The notes beneath the pieces were generated by a model. That model made no database searches, was not told where the DNA came from, and saw only the letters and a list, made by a program, of their open reading frames with translations. A program made the translations under genes and the position numbers. From positions 1 to 64,000 of the forward strand of contig NZ_JAUSSK010000005.1 of assembly GCF_030812295.1 (NCBI RefSeq): 64,000 bases of DNA, read 5' to 3'. Numbering within the stretch: position 1 is the stretch's first letter; each line of letters starts with the position of its first letter. Below are positions 27,689 through 37,095 of the stretch, one piece after another. This DNA comes from Luteibacter jiangsuensis (GTDB lineage: Bacteria; Pseudomonadota; Gammaproteobacteria; Xanthomonadales; Rhodanobacteraceae).

Positions 27689-28714
27689 ATGATAACCGCA
27701 AGCCCCACTTCCCGCCTATCGCCGCCCCTTCCTGGCTGGCGCGAGCTGTGGCGGGATGCCATCACCGATGCCGGGGAACTGCTGGCCGCCGTCGGCCTGG
27801 GCCACCGCTCCGACCTGCTCCCCCCGGATGACGCGGGCTTCCCGCTCCGCGTGCCGCGGGGCTTCGTGGCGCGCATGCGTCACGGCGATCCTTTCGACCC
27901 TCTGCTCCTGCAGGTGCTGCCCCGTGTGGCCGAGCATGATGTGGCGGAGGGATTCGCCATCGACGCGGTGGGCGACATGGCGGCGCGCGCCGGGCACGGC
28001 CTGCTGCACAAATACGACGGCCGCGCGCTGCTGATCGCCAGCGGCAGCTGCGCCGTGAATTGCCGTTACTGCTTCCGCCGGCATTTCCCCTACGGCGAGG
28101 AAATCGCCGCGGCGGCCCAATGGCGCGAAGCGCTGGCGCATGTGCGGGCGGACACGTCCATCCGCGAACTGATCCTGTCCGGCGGCGATCCGCTGTCGCT
28201 GTCCACGCATAAACTCCAGGAACTCACGCGCGGACTCGCCGACCTGCCCCACGTGATCCGGCTGCGCATCCACACCCGGCTGCCGGTGGTCCTGCCCGAG
28301 CGGGTCGACGAGGTCTTCACGGAGTGGCTGGCCACGCTGCCCCTGCAGAAGGTGGTCGTGCTGCACGCCAATCACGCGCACGAGTTCGACGATGCCGTGG
28401 ACGCTGCCTGCGGGCGACTGCGCGCCGCCGGCGCCACCTTGCTGAACCAATCGGTACTGCTTCGCGGGGTCAACGACGATGCGGACGCACTGGTGCACCT
28501 GTGCGAACGCTCTTTCGCGGCCGGCGTGCTGCCCTACTACCTGCACCAGCTCGACAGGGTGCAGGGTGCCGCCCATTTCGAAGTGGACGACGACCGGGCC
28601 CTTGCCCTCATGGGCGAACTGCGCACCCGCCTGCCGGGCTTCCTCGTGCCCAGGCTGGTGCGTGAACTGCAAGGTGATGCCTCCAAGCGACCTATTGCCG
28701 ATTTCGCGCGTTAG
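27689..28714 (+). CDS. epmB: EF-P beta-lysylation protein EpmB (lysine 2,3-aminomutase-like)
   Basis: A 341-residue radical SAM enzyme. The 4Fe-4S motif is CAVNCRYCFRRHFPYG near residue 120, followed by the SAM-binding ILSGGDPLSLS. It converts (S)-alpha-lysine to (R)-beta-lysine for attachment to Lys34 of EF-P by EpmA. It is transcribed divergently from efp from a shared 88-bp region. The partner EpmA is not in the window. Confidence 0.94.
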   Translation: MITASPTSRLSPPLPGWRELWRDAITDAGELLAAVGLGHRSDLLPPDDAGFPLRVPRGFVARMRHGDPFDPLLLQVLPRVAEHDVAEGFAIDAVGDMAARAGHGLLHKYDGRALLIASGSCAVNCRYCFRRHFPYGEEIAAAAQWREALAHVRADTSIRELILSGGDPLSLSTHKLQELTRGLADLPHVIRLRIHTRLPVVLPERVDEVFTEWLATLPLQKVVVLHANHAHEFDDAVDAACGRLRAAGATLLNQSVLLRGVNDDADALVHLCERSFAAGVLPYYLHQLDRVQGAAHFEVDDDRALALMGELRTRLPGFLVPRLVRELQGDASKRPIADFAR

Positions 28715-28813
28715 TATGGGCGGCATCCGGTCAGCATGAACTGACCGGACGCGCTGGGGGGAGCGGGCCGGCAAGCCGGTTCGCGGGGTGGGCAAGCGGC
28801 AATTCGGAACGGC

Positions 28814-30877
28814 ATGAAACACGACAACGTCATCAGGATCCTCTTCATCGAGAACTCGGTGGAAGACGCCGAACTCTTGATCAACGTATTGCGCAACGGC
28901 GGCATCGCCGTTCGCCCCGCACGCGCGACCAACGCGGACGAGATCCGGGCCGCGCTGGACGATATCGGGCCGGACCTCGTCCTCATGAACCCCGGCGTGC
29001 CGGGCATCGACGCCGCCGCGGTGATGCGCCAACTCGACGCCAGCGGCCGCGACCTCGCCCTGATCGCCGTGGTGGATAGCCTGCACGACGATGCCATCGC
29101 CGACCTGTTCGCTAACGGCTCCCGTGGCGTGGCCTTGCGCAAGCGCCCGGACCAGGTGCTGGCCGTGGTCCGTCGTGAATTCGACGCCTTGTCCACCCGC
29201 CGCCAGGTGCGCCGGCTGGAAACCTGGCTGCGTGAGACCGAACGCCGCTGCGACGCGCTGCTCGATTCTTCGCGCGACGCCATCGCCTATGTCCACGAAG
29301 GCATGCACGTGCGCGTGAACCAGGCTTACCTGGAAGCCTTCGGACTCGCCGAGTTCGACGACATCATCGGCCTGCCGATCCTCGACCTGGTCGCCGGCAC
29401 GCACGCCGATGAGTTCAAGGCCGTCCTGCGTGGCCTTTCCAAGGGCGACAAGACACCGCCGCCGATGGAATTGCTCGCACGCCGCGACGATGGCGGCACC
29501 TTCAAGGCCATGGTCGAATTTGCCCATGCCACCTTCGAAGGCGAGTCCTGCCTGCAGATCGTGTTCCGCCAGCAGACCGTCGACGCGGCCCTGGTGGCTC
29601 AGCTGCAACGGGATCCCGTCACCGGCCTGTTCAATCGAGCCCACACGCTCGCGCACATCGACGAAGCGGTGGCCGCGGCCGCGGCGGGACGTGCCGGGCA
29701 GGCCGTGATCCTGCTCGAACCGGACAACTGGAAAGACATCGTCGCCAGCGCGGGCATCGGCAACGCCGACCACCTGCTCGCCGCGATCGCCACCAAGGTC
29801 AACGAATCGATCGACGACGAGGACGTAGCCGGTGTACTCGGCGATCACACGCTGGGACTGATTCTCCACTCGCGTGGCGACCTCGAACACGCCGCGCTCA
29901 CGGAGCGCCTGCGCCACGCCGTCGCCGAAAGCATCTTCGACGCCGGCTCGCGTTCGCTCACGGTCACCATCACGCTCGGCGGAACGCTGCTGGCCGAGAA
30001 GAACGCAAATACCGAAACCGTGCTGGACCAGGCCAGTACGGCGTTGCGGGCCGCGCAAAACCAGGGCGGCAACCGCGTGGAACTGCACGACCCCAGCGCG
30101 CGCGAGAAGGCCGACGCGGAACGCGAGCAGTACTGGTTGGACCTCGTCCGCCAGGCGCTCGCCGAGGATGGCCTGCGCTTGTACCACCAGCAGATCATCA
30201 GCCTGCAAGACGCCGCGGGTGAGTTCTATGAAATCCTGGTCCGCATGCGGGGCCCGAAGGGTGACGTGCTGCCGTCGTATTTCTTCCCGGTGGCGGAACG
30301 CAACGGCCTGCTTCCCGCGATCGACCGCTGGGTGCTCGGCCACGCGATCGACGCCCTCGCCCATCGCGAGAACGATAGCCTGACCACGACATACTTCGTG
30401 AAGATGACCCTGCAATCACTGGAAGACTCCGACCTGCTCCCCTGGCTGGTCCGCCGCCTCGAATCGGCGAACCTGCGCCGGAGCAAGCTGGTGATCGAGA
30501 TGCCGGAATCGAAAGTGCTCACGAGCCTTCGCCCTACCCAGGAATTCGTGAGCGGCTGGCGCAAGGCGGGTGGCGGTTTCGCCATCGAGCAATTCGGCTC
30601 CGGCCTGAACTCGTTCCAGATGCTCAACCACGTCGAAGCCGACTTCCTGAAGATCGACCGCAGCTTCATGACCGACCTGCCACAGCACCCGGAAAACCAG
30701 AAGAAGATCGCGGAGATCTGCAAGGAAGGCCATGCCTCCGGCAAGCAGACCGTGGCCGAGTGGGTCGAGGACGCCGTCAGCACGTCGCTGCTGTTCGCCT
30801 GCGGCGTGGACTTCATCCAGGGCAACTTCCTGCAGGAACCGGCGAAAGTGCTGGCCGAGGAATACATGCCGGTTTAG
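28814..30877 (+). CDS. FimX-like degenerate REC-PAS-GGDEF-EAL protein
   Basis: A 687-residue regulator with four domains in the FimX order. A REC-like domain (about 1-125) has Asn where the phosphoacceptor Asp is expected (VLMNPG). A PAS domain spans about 150-260. A GGDEF domain (265-425) has GDHTL in place of GGDEF. An EAL domain (435-687) has EIL for EAL, EQFGSG for DDFGSG and WVE for GVE. Neither cyclase nor phosphodiesterase activity is expected. FimX of Pseudomonas and Xanthomonas has this layout and similar length and binds c-di-GMP through its dead EAL domain to control type IV pilus assembly through PilZ and PilB. That role is inferred here from architecture; no pil genes are adjacent. 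Confidence 0.82.
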   Translation: MKHDNVIRILFIENSVEDAELLINVLRNGGIAVRPARATNADEIRAALDDIGPDLVLMNPGVPGIDAAAVMRQLDASGRDLALIAVVDSLHDDAIADLFANGSRGVALRKRPDQVLAVVRREFDALSTRRQVRRLETWLRETERRCDALLDSSRDAIAYVHEGMHVRVNQAYLEAFGLAEFDDIIGLPILDLVAGTHADEFKAVLRGLSKGDKTPPPMELLARRDDGGTFKAMVEFAHATFEGESCLQIVFRQQTVDAALVAQLQRDPVTGLFNRAHTLAHIDEAVAAAAAGRAGQAVILLEPDNWKDIVASAGIGNADHLLAAIATKVNESIDDEDVAGVLGDHTLGLILHSRGDLEHAALTERLRHAVAESIFDAGSRSLTVTITLGGTLLAEKNANTETVLDQASTALRAAQNQGGNRVELHDPSAREKADAEREQYWLDLVRQALAEDGLRLYHQQIISLQDAAGEFYEILVRMRGPKGDVLPSYFFPVAERNGLLPAIDRWVLGHAIDALAHRENDSLTTTYFVKMTLQSLEDSDLLPWLVRRLESANLRRSKLVIEMPESKVLTSLRPTQEFVSGWRKAGGGFAIEQFGSGLNSFQMLNHVEADFLKIDRSFMTDLPQHPENQKKIAEICKEGHASGKQTVAEWVEDAVSTSLLFACGVDFIQGNFLQEPAKVLAEEYMPV

Positions 30878-30920
30878 CGGCGACTGCCCAGCCATCCAGG
30901 AACCAGCCATCCAGTGACTG

Positions 30921-31002
30921 GTGGGAGCCGACCTTGTCGGCGATCCCGCGGCAGCGGGCCAGGTTACGGCAAGCACCCATCGCCGACAGGGTCGGCTCCC
31001 AC
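30921..31002. repeat. Paired REP-like element
   Basis: Inverted arms GTGGGAGCCGACCTTGTCGG and a matching right arm ending GGCTCCCAC enclose the same spacer words as the 15.65-kb copy (CCGCGGCAGCGGGCCAG, GCAAGCACCCAT). It fills the gap between the convergent fimX-like and rplS genes. Confidence 0.85.
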
Positions 31003-31048
31003 CAAGCCTGCACGACAACCGCTACAGCAGCACCAGCCGATACAACAA

Positions 31049-31076
31049 AAAAGCCCGCGATTGCTCGCGGGCTTTT
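31049..31076 (-). terminator. Terminator of the rpsP-rimM-trmD-rplS operon
   Basis: The 12-bp stem AAAAGCCCGCGA (31049-31060) pairs with 31065-31076 across a 4-nt loop, with U-runs on both sides. It lies about 20 nt after the rplS stop and can also stop transcription from the convergent fimX-like gene. Confidence 0.85.
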
Positions 31077-31097
31077 CTTTCGCCTTGCTGCAACCGA

Positions 31098-31493
31098 TTA
31101 CTCGGCGGCGGCAGCGGCCTTCTTGGCGGCCTTGGCGGCAGCGGCGGCGGCGACGTCTTCCTTGATGCGGGCAGCCTTGCCTTCCAGGCCACGCAGGTAA
31201 TACAGCTTCGCGCCGCGGACCTTGCCCTTACGCTTCACTTCGACCGAGTCGATCGCACGGCTGTGCGACTGAAAGACGCGCTCGACGCCGGTGCCGTGCG
31301 AGATCTTGCGCACGGTAAAGGCGGAGTGCAGGCCGCGGCTGCGCTTGGCGATGACGATACCTTCGAACGCCTGGACGCGCTCGCGGTTACCTTCCTTCAC
31401 CTTGACGTTGACGATCACGGTGTCGCCAGGACCGAAATCCGGCAGCTGGCGGGTGATCTGCTCGGCTTCGAACTGTTGGAGAAGTTTGTTCAT
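31098..31493 (-). CDS. rplS: 50S ribosomal protein L19
   Basis: A 131-residue L19 with the typical start [12 protein letters not shown], the core [19 protein letters not shown] and [15 protein letters not shown], and KLYYLRGL. The C-terminal ~25 residues are an Ala/Lys-rich extension beyond the ~115-residue E. coli protein. The ATG at 31493 is the family start. It is the last gene of rpsP-rimM-trmD-rplS, the order conserved across gammaproteobacteria. Confidence 0.97.
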   Translation of the reverse strand: MNKLLQQFEAEQITRQLPDFGPGDTVIVNVKVKEGNRERVQAFEGIVIAKRSRGLHSAFTVRKISHGTGVERVFQSHSRAIDSVEVKRKGKVRGAKLYYLRGLEGKAARIKEDVAAAAAAKAAKKAAAAAE

Positions 31494-31527
31494 GGCACAC
31501 CTGTCGCAATTGTTTACGGCGACCGAG

Positions 31528-32289
31528 TTATTCGGCCGCACCGTTTGGCCGTGCGTAGTCACGGCGGAATTCATCCAGCAATGCCCTCGACTCATCGTCG
31601 AGCGCACACTGCGTTAACAGATCCGGCCGGCGTAGCCAGGTCCGACCCAGCGACTGCTTGCGACGCCAGCGGCGAATGGCCGCGTGATCGCCGGAAAGCA
31701 GCACCTCCGGCACGCCACCCCATGCGTCGTGCTGCACGGGACGGGTGTAATGCGGGCAATCCAGCAAGCCATCCGAGAAGGAGTCCTGCTGGGCGGATTG
31801 CGCATCGTTCAACGCGCCTTCCTGTAGACGACCCACCGCATCGATGATCACCGCTGCGCCGAGTTCACCGCCAGACAGCACATAATCGCCGATTGAGAGC
31901 TCCTCGTCGACCTCGTGTTCGAGCAGGCGTTCGTCCACACCCTCGTAACGTCCGCAGATCAAGGCGACTCGCGGCATCTTGGCCAGCGCTTCCACCCGCT
32001 TCTGCGTCAGCCGCGCACCTTGCGGGCTGAGGTAAATCACATGCACCGGTTCCGGTGCCGCCTCGCGAATCGCCGCAAGCGCCGCCCGCAGTGGTTCGAT
32101 CAGCATCACCATGCCCGGTCCACCCCCGAAGGGCCGGCCGTCCACGGTGCGGTAATTGTCGGTGGCGAAGTCGCGAGGGTTCCAGGCTTCCACCTGTAAC
32201 AATTCGCGCTGCTGCGCCCTGCCGACCACCCCGATCGCGGCCGACTGGCGGACGAAATCGGGAAACAGCGAAACCACGTCGATGCGCAT
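31528..32289 (-). CDS. trmD: tRNA (guanine-N1)-methyltransferase
   Basis: A 253-residue SPOUT-class methyltransferase that makes m1G37 in tRNAs reading CNN codons and so prevents frameshifting. The trefoil-knot SAM site appears in [14 protein letters not shown] and [11 protein letters not shown], and [13 protein letters not shown] is the typical N terminus. It lies between rimM (19-nt gap) and rplS (34-nt gap). Confidence 0.96.
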   Translation of the reverse strand: MRIDVVSLFPDFVRQSAAIGVVGRAQQRELLQVEAWNPRDFATDNYRTVDGRPFGGGPGMVMLIEPLRAALAAIREAAPEPVHVIYLSPQGARLTQKRVEALAKMPRVALICGRYEGVDERLLEHEVDEELSIGDYVLSGGELGAAVIIDAVGRLQEGALNDAQSAQQDSFSDGLLDCPHYTRPVQHDAWGGVPEVLLSGDHAAIRRWRRKQSLGRTWLRRPDLLTQCALDDESRALLDEFRRDYARPNGAAE

Positions 32290-32308
32290 GATCTTCAGGT
32301 ATCGCTGT

Positions 32309-32824
32309 TCAGAACTCGGGGTCCCAGTCCACCACGATGCGCCCGGCGTCGAAATCGACCGAATGCACGTAGGGGCCCTGGACGAACGGAATCAATCGCT
32401 CCCTGTCGCCGTCCTTCACCACCATGACGTCGTTGGCGCCGGTGGCGAAAAGATGACTCACCCGCCCAAGGTTCGCGTCCTCCGTGGTGACGACCTCGAG
32501 ACCCTCGAGATCGGTCCAGTAGAACTCGCCTGGTGAGGGCGGCGGCAGCGTATCGCGCGAGACCGTGATCTCGCAGCCGACCAGCGCAGCCGCCTGGTCG
32601 CGGTCCTCGATACCCGGCAGGCTGGCGACAATGCCCTTGCCCTGCGCGCGTCCTCGGACTCCGTCCATCTCCCGTTCCACGCCCGGCGCGGTCAGCAGCC
32701 AGGGCTGGTAACGGAAAATCTGGATGCGGGGCTCGGTCCAGCTTTCGAGCTTGACCTGACCCTGCACACCGTGGAGCCCGACAATGCGCCCGACCCGGAC
32801 GCGCTTACCGGACTCCGTCGACAT
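32309..32824 (-). CDS. rimM: Ribosome maturation factor RimM
   Basis: A 171-residue protein with an N-terminal RimM domain ([20 protein letters not shown]) and a C-terminal PRC-barrel ([12 protein letters not shown], then [14 protein letters not shown]). It helps mature the 30S head region. The ATG at 32824 overlaps the rpsP stop codon in the word TGATG; the preceding TTG codon is not needed as a start. Confidence 0.95.
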   Translation of the reverse strand: MSTESGKRVRVGRIVGLHGVQGQVKLESWTEPRIQIFRYQPWLLTAPGVEREMDGVRGRAQGKGIVASLPGIEDRDQAAALVGCEITVSRDTLPPPSPGEFYWTDLEGLEVVTTEDANLGRVSHLFATGANDVMVVKDGDRERLIPFVQGPYVHSVDFDAGRIVVDWDPEF

Positions 32825-33075
32825 CAAGCAGCCAGCTTGCCGGCTTCCTTCACGAGGGCACGGACCTTGTCGGTCAGCTGCGCACCCTTCGCCACCCAGG
32901 CCTGGACCTTGGCGACGTCGAGTTCGAGGCGCTTGTCGGCGCCCGAAGCAACCGGGTTGTAGTAGCCGACACGCTCGATGTTACGACCGTCGCGCGGGCT
33001 GCGCTGGTCGGTCACGACGACGTGATAAAACGGACGGCCCTTGGCGCCACCGCGCGAAAGACGAATCTTGACCAT
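32824..33075 (-). CDS. rpsP: 30S ribosomal protein S16
   Basis: An 83-residue S16 with the usual start [21 protein letters not shown] and the segment [13 protein letters not shown]. It is the first gene of the four-gene ribosome/tRNA-modification operon and lies downstream of the ffh terminator, so its promoter should be in 33076-33168. Confidence 0.96.
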   Translation of the reverse strand: MVKIRLSRGGAKGRPFYHVVVTDQRSPRDGRNIERVGYYNPVASGADKRLELDVAKVQAWVAKGAQLTDKVRALVKEAGKLAA

Positions 33076-33168
33076 AAGTTACGAGCTCCAGAATGCCGCA
33101 GACCGGCAAGGCGCGCGCGAGAAGCGGGCGCGGTAAAGCCGGACATTTTAGCGAAAGTTTCCAAAAAT

Positions 33169-33190
33169 GGAAGGGGGTTCAGCCCCTTCC
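33169..33190 (-). terminator. Terminator of ffh
   Basis: The arms GGAAGGGG (33169-33176) and CCCCTTCC (33183-33190) form an 8-bp stem followed on the minus strand by ATTTTTGG. It starts 11 nt after the ffh stop. Confidence 0.8.
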
Positions 33191-33201
33191 GCAAATTGCG
33201 C

Positions 33202-34581
33202 TCAGCGCGGCGGCATCATCCCGCCCATGCCGCCCATGCCCTTCATGGCGCCACGCATCTGGCGAAGAAGGCCCTTGCTGCCACCCTTGGACAGCTTGGA
33301 CATCATCTTTTCCATCTGCATGAACTGCTTGAGCAGGCGGTTCACGTCCGCCGGCTGGGTACCCGAGCCCCGCGCGACGCGGGCCTTGCGCGACCCATTC
33401 AGGAGGTCCGGATGGCGGCGCTCCTTCTTGGTCATGGAGCCGATGATGGCGACCATGCGCTTGAGTTCGTTGTCGTTGACCTTGGACTTCACGCTGTCCG
33501 GAATACTGGACATGCCAGGCAGTTTGTCCATGAGGCCTGCCAGGCCGCCCATGTTGCTCATTTGCTCGAGCTGGTCGCGCATGTCGTTGAGATCGAAGCG
33601 CTTGCCCTTGATGACCTTCTCGGCGAGCTTCTGCGCCTTTTCCTGGTCGACCTTGCGCTCGACTTCCTCGACCAGCGACAGGACGTCGCCCATGCCGAGA
33701 ATGCGCTGGGCCACGCGGTCCGGATGGAAGGGCTCCAGGGCGTCGCTCTTCTCGCCAGCACCGAGGAACTTGATCGGACGGCCGGTGATGTAGCGCACCG
33801 ACAGCGCCGCACCGCCGCGGGCGTCGCCATCGGTCTTGGTCAGCACCACGCCGGTCAGCGGCAACGCGTCGGCGAAGGCCTTGGCCACGTTGGCCGCGTC
33901 CTGGCCCGTCATCGAGTCGACGACGAACAGGGTTTCGATGGGGTCGAGGGCGCCGTGAAGGGCCTTGATCTCGCCCATCATCGCCTCGTCGACGTGCAGG
34001 CGGCCGGCGGTATCGACCAGCAGCACGTCGATCACCTCGCGGCGGGCGGCGGCAACGGCCGCCTTTGCGATGGCGACAGGGTCCTGGCCGGCTTCCGAGG
34101 GGAAGAACGAGACGTCGACCTGGGCCGCCAGCGTGCGCAGCTGTTCGATCGCCGCCGGACGATAGACGTCACAGCTGACGACCATCACGCGCTTCTTCTT
34201 GCGCTCCTTGAGGAACCGGGCGAGCTTGCCCACCGTGGTGGTCTTGCCGGCACCTTGCAGGCCCGCCATCAGCACGATCGCCGGCGGTTGCGCCGCCAGG
34301 TTCAGTTCCGTGTTGGCGGCACCCATCAGGGTGGTCAGTTCGTCGCTGACGACCTTGACCAGTGCCTGGCCGGGCGAAAGGCTTTTCAGCACTTCCTGGC
34401 CGACCGCGCGCACCTTCACGCGCTCGATGAGCGCCTTCACCACCGGCAAGGCCACGTCGGCTTCGAGCAGGGCGATGCGCACCTCGCGCAAGGTCTCGCG
34501 GATGTTTTCCTCGGTCAGCCGGCCGCGACCACGCAGGCGGTTGACGGTTTCGGAAAGGCGTTGGCTGAGCGATTCGAACAT
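33202..34581 (-). CDS. ffh: Signal recognition particle protein Ffh (SRP54)
   Basis: A 459-residue SRP GTPase that delivers nascent membrane proteins to FtsY and the translocon. It shows the N domain (residues about 1-85), the G domain with P-loop GLQGAGKTTTVGKLA near residue 103, DTAGRLHVDEAMM and TKTDGDARGG, and a Met-rich M domain ending MKGMGGMGGMMPPR that binds 4.5S RNA and signal peptides. It is divergent from the ypjD-like gene. Confidence 0.97.
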   Translation of the reverse strand: MFESLSQRLSETVNRLRGRGRLTEENIRETLREVRIALLEADVALPVVKALIERVKVRAVGQEVLKSLSPGQALVKVVSDELTTLMGAANTELNLAAQPPAIVLMAGLQGAGKTTTVGKLARFLKERKKKRVMVVSCDVYRPAAIEQLRTLAAQVDVSFFPSEAGQDPVAIAKAAVAAARREVIDVLLVDTAGRLHVDEAMMGEIKALHGALDPIETLFVVDSMTGQDAANVAKAFADALPLTGVVLTKTDGDARGGAALSVRYITGRPIKFLGAGEKSDALEPFHPDRVAQRILGMGDVLSLVEEVERKVDQEKAQKLAEKVIKGKRFDLNDMRDQLEQMSNMGGLAGLMDKLPGMSSIPDSVKSKVNDNELKRMVAIIGSMTKKERRHPDLLNGSRKARVARGSGTQPADVNRLLKQFMQMEKMMSKLSKGGSKGLLRQMRGAMKGMGGMGGMMPPR

Positions 34582-34702
34582 GGGGATTCGGGTCGGAATG
34601 CTGTAAACGACCGATTATAGCGGACTCCCGCCATGCCGCGCCGCTTCGGATGCCAACGTGTCGCATTCACGCTGCGGGATGGCTATGCCACACTGCGCGT
34701 CC

Positions 34703-35500
34703 ATGATCGTCACCATCCTCTCGCTGGCCGCCGTCGCCTTCTACCTGTCCGCCGCGGGCGTACTCGCGCGACCGCTGGCGACGGGCGGACAACCGCTGGC
34801 CCGCGTCGGCATGGCACTGGCGACGGTCGCCGCGCTGGCGCATGCCGCACTGCTGCTCACGGCGCATCGCGGCACCCTGGACCTGCACTTCTTCGCCGCC
34901 CTGTCGCTGGTCGCCTGGATCGCCTCGGCCCTGACCCTGGTGGTCAACCTGTCGCGACCGGTCGCCGGGCTGGGCATCCTGATCTTCCCGCTCTCCGCCG
35001 CGTTTCTCGCCGTCGATGCCTTCCTGGCACCACGCACGGCCCCGGAGTCGATGAGCTGGCAGATCGAGCTGCATGTGACGATCGCGGTGTTCGCCTTTGG
35101 CATCCTCTCGATCGCCGCCGCGCTGGCGATCCTGCTCGCGATCCAGGAACGGGCCCTGCGCCGCAGCCGTTTCGGGCACTGGCTGCGCGCCCTGCCCCCG
35201 CTCACCCTCACCGAGGTGTTGCTGTTCCGCCTGATCGCGGTGGGTTTCGTGCTGCTGACGCTCACGCTGATCACCGGCGCGCTCTTCGTCGGCAACCTGT
35301 TCAGCCAGCACCTGGTGCACAAGACGGTGCTGTCGATCATCGCCTGGATCGTCTTCGGGGTATTGCTGTGGGGCCGCTGGAAGTACGGCTGGCGCGGCAT
35401 CCGCGCCGTCTACCTCACATTGATCGGCATGGGCATCCTGCTGCTTGCCTTCTTCGGCACCAAGGCGGTGCTGGAGCTGATCCTGCACCGCACGGCGTAG
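34703..35500 (+). CDS. ypjD: Inner-membrane protein YpjD, CcsA/cytochrome c assembly family
   Basis: A 265-residue polytopic protein with about eight hydrophobic helices, the length and layout of YpjD, a member of the CcsA/CcmC-like cytochrome c assembly family. The stretches SWQIELHVTIAVFAFGILS and QHLVHKTVLSIIAWIVFG carry histidines at positions typical for the family. The divergent ffh/ypjD pair is a common gammaproteobacterial arrangement. I use the ATG at 34703; an upstream in-frame ATG would add a non-conserved leader. Its exact biochemical role is not established. Confidence 0.85.
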   Translation: MIVTILSLAAVAFYLSAAGVLARPLATGGQPLARVGMALATVAALAHAALLLTAHRGTLDLHFFAALSLVAWIASALTLVVNLSRPVAGLGILIFPLSAAFLAVDAFLAPRTAPESMSWQIELHVTIAVFAFGILSIAAALAILLAIQERALRRSRFGHWLRALPPLTLTEVLLFRLIAVGFVLLTLTLITGALFVGNLFSQHLVHKTVLSIIAWIVFGVLLWGRWKYGWRGIRAVYLTLIGMGILLLAFFGTKAVLELILHRTA

Positions 35501-35540
35501 TTGGACGAGCCACCCAGTGCGAATCCGCATGGGTGGGAGG

Positions 35541-35622
35541 GTGGGAGCCGACTCTGTCGGCGATGGGTGCTTGCCTCAACCTGGCCCGCTGCCGCGGGAT
35601 CGCCGACAAGGTCGGCTCCCAC
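35541..35622. repeat. Paired REP-like element
   Basis: GTGGGAGCCGACTCTGTCGG and its inverted partner ending GGCTCCCAC flank the conserved spacer in reverse orientation relative to the 15.65-kb copy (GGGTGCTTGCC and CTGGCCCGCTGCCGCGG). It lies between the convergent ypjD and radA genes and touches the end of radA. Confidence 0.85.
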
Positions 35623-35624
35623 CG

Positions 35625-37013
35625 TCACTCCCGGCTGGCGTCGATTGCTTGCGAGAGACGTTCCACGCCAATGACTTCCATCTCGCCCACGCGGCCGCGC
35701 TTGGGTGCGTTCGCCGCCGGGACCACGGCGCGGCGGAAGCCGTGCGTCGCCGCCTCCTTCAGGCGCTCTTCGCCATTGGGCACCGGCCGTATCTCGCCGG
35801 AGAGGCCGACCTCGCCGAAGGCGATGGATTTCTCCGGCAAGGGCCGGTCGCGCAGGCTCGACAGGACCGCCATCAGCACGGGAACATCCGACGCGGTCTC
35901 CTGCACGCGGATACCTCCGACCACGTTGACGAAGACATCCTGGTCGTAAGCGGCCACGCCACCGTGGCGGTGCAACACGGCGAGCAGCATCGCGAGGCGG
36001 TTCTGCTCCAGGCCCAGCACGACGCGGCGAGGATTGCCCAGCGACGATTGGTCGACCAGCGCCTGCACTTCCACGAGCAGCGGGCGGGTGCCCTCGCGGG
36101 TCACCATCACCGCGCTCCCGGCCGTAGGGCCAGAGTGCGCGGAAAGGAAGATCGCCGACGGATTGGGTACCTCGCGCAGCCCCTTCTCGGACATCGCGAA
36201 CACGCCGAGTTCGTTCACCGCTCCGAAGCGGTTCTTGAAGGCACGCAGCACGCGAAAACGGCTGCCCGACTCGCCCTCGAAATACAGCACCGCGTCGACC
36301 ATGTGTTCGAGCACGCGCGGGCCGGCGATACCGCCCTCTTTGGTCACATGCCCCACCAGGAACACCGAGGTGCCGGTCTCCTTGGCGAACCGCGTGAGCT
36401 TTGCCGCCGATTCACGCACCTGACTGACCGACCCCGGCGCCGCCGTGAGCAGTTCCGTCCAGATCGTCTGGATCGAGTCGATGACCAGTACGCGTGGCCG
36501 AGCCGATGCGGCCTGCTCCAGGATGCGCTCGATGCACGTCTCCGCCAGGGCATGCAGTGGAGCGAGCGGAAGATCCAGCCGCTGGGCGCGTCCGGCGACC
36601 TGCGCCAGCGATTCTTCGCCGGTGACGTACAGGCTCGGCAGGACCGCGCCCAGCGTGCCGAGCATCTGCAGGAGCAGGGTCGACTTGCCGATGCCCGGAT
36701 CGCCACCGATCAGCACCACCGATCCGTCGACCAGGCCGCCACCCAGAACGCGGTCCAGTTCACCGATGCCCGTGTTCGTGCGCGCCTCGGCGGTAAGTAG
36801 CACCTCGGTGAGCGGCGTGATCCTGGGCGCACCCGCCGCGTCACCGGCGTAGCCGCCACGACGCGCACCCGTCGACACCGCGTTCGGCTTCGCCGCCTGG
36901 ACGACGAACTCGGACAGGACGTTCCATTCGTTGCACTCGGCACACTGGCCCTGCCACTTGCTGTGTTCGGCGCCGCACTGGGTGCAGACGTAGGCGGTCT
37001 TGGCCTTGGCCAT
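35625..37013 (-). CDS. radA: DNA repair protein RadA
   Basis: A 462-residue RecA-like ATPase that promotes branch migration in recombination. It has the N-terminal C4 zinc finger (YVCTQCGAEHSKWQGQC and AECNEWN), Walker A GGDPGIGKSTLLLQ near residue 95, the RadA-specific KNRFG motif (FKNRFGAVNE) and a C-terminal Lon-like domain containing DRPLPEKSIAFGEVGLSGE. Order alr-radA is conserved in xanthomonads. Confidence 0.96.
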   Translation of the reverse strand: MAKAKTAYVCTQCGAEHSKWQGQCAECNEWNVLSEFVVQAAKPNAVSTGARRGGYAGDAAGAPRITPLTEVLLTAEARTNTGIGELDRVLGGGLVDGSVVLIGGDPGIGKSTLLLQMLGTLGAVLPSLYVTGEESLAQVAGRAQRLDLPLAPLHALAETCIERILEQAASARPRVLVIDSIQTIWTELLTAAPGSVSQVRESAAKLTRFAKETGTSVFLVGHVTKEGGIAGPRVLEHMVDAVLYFEGESGSRFRVLRAFKNRFGAVNELGVFAMSEKGLREVPNPSAIFLSAHSGPTAGSAVMVTREGTRPLLVEVQALVDQSSLGNPRRVVLGLEQNRLAMLLAVLHRHGGVAAYDQDVFVNVVGGIRVQETASDVPVLMAVLSSLRDRPLPEKSIAFGEVGLSGEIRPVPNGEERLKEAATHGFRRAVVPAANAPKRGRVGEMEVIGVERLSQAIDASRE

Positions 37014-37095
37014 CGTTCGAGATATCCGTGAAGAAGTTGACGCTATATAGCGCGTGGCGGTCGCAAGGGACGATACGCGGAGGAATCGGCCCCGT

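Noticed and set aside
27716-30415. 899-codon open frame on the minus strand opposite epmB and the FimX-like gene
   Set aside because: It is antisense to two well-supported conserved genes, has no domain features, and is His/Gln/Arg/Val-rich as expected from the complement of GC-rich codons.
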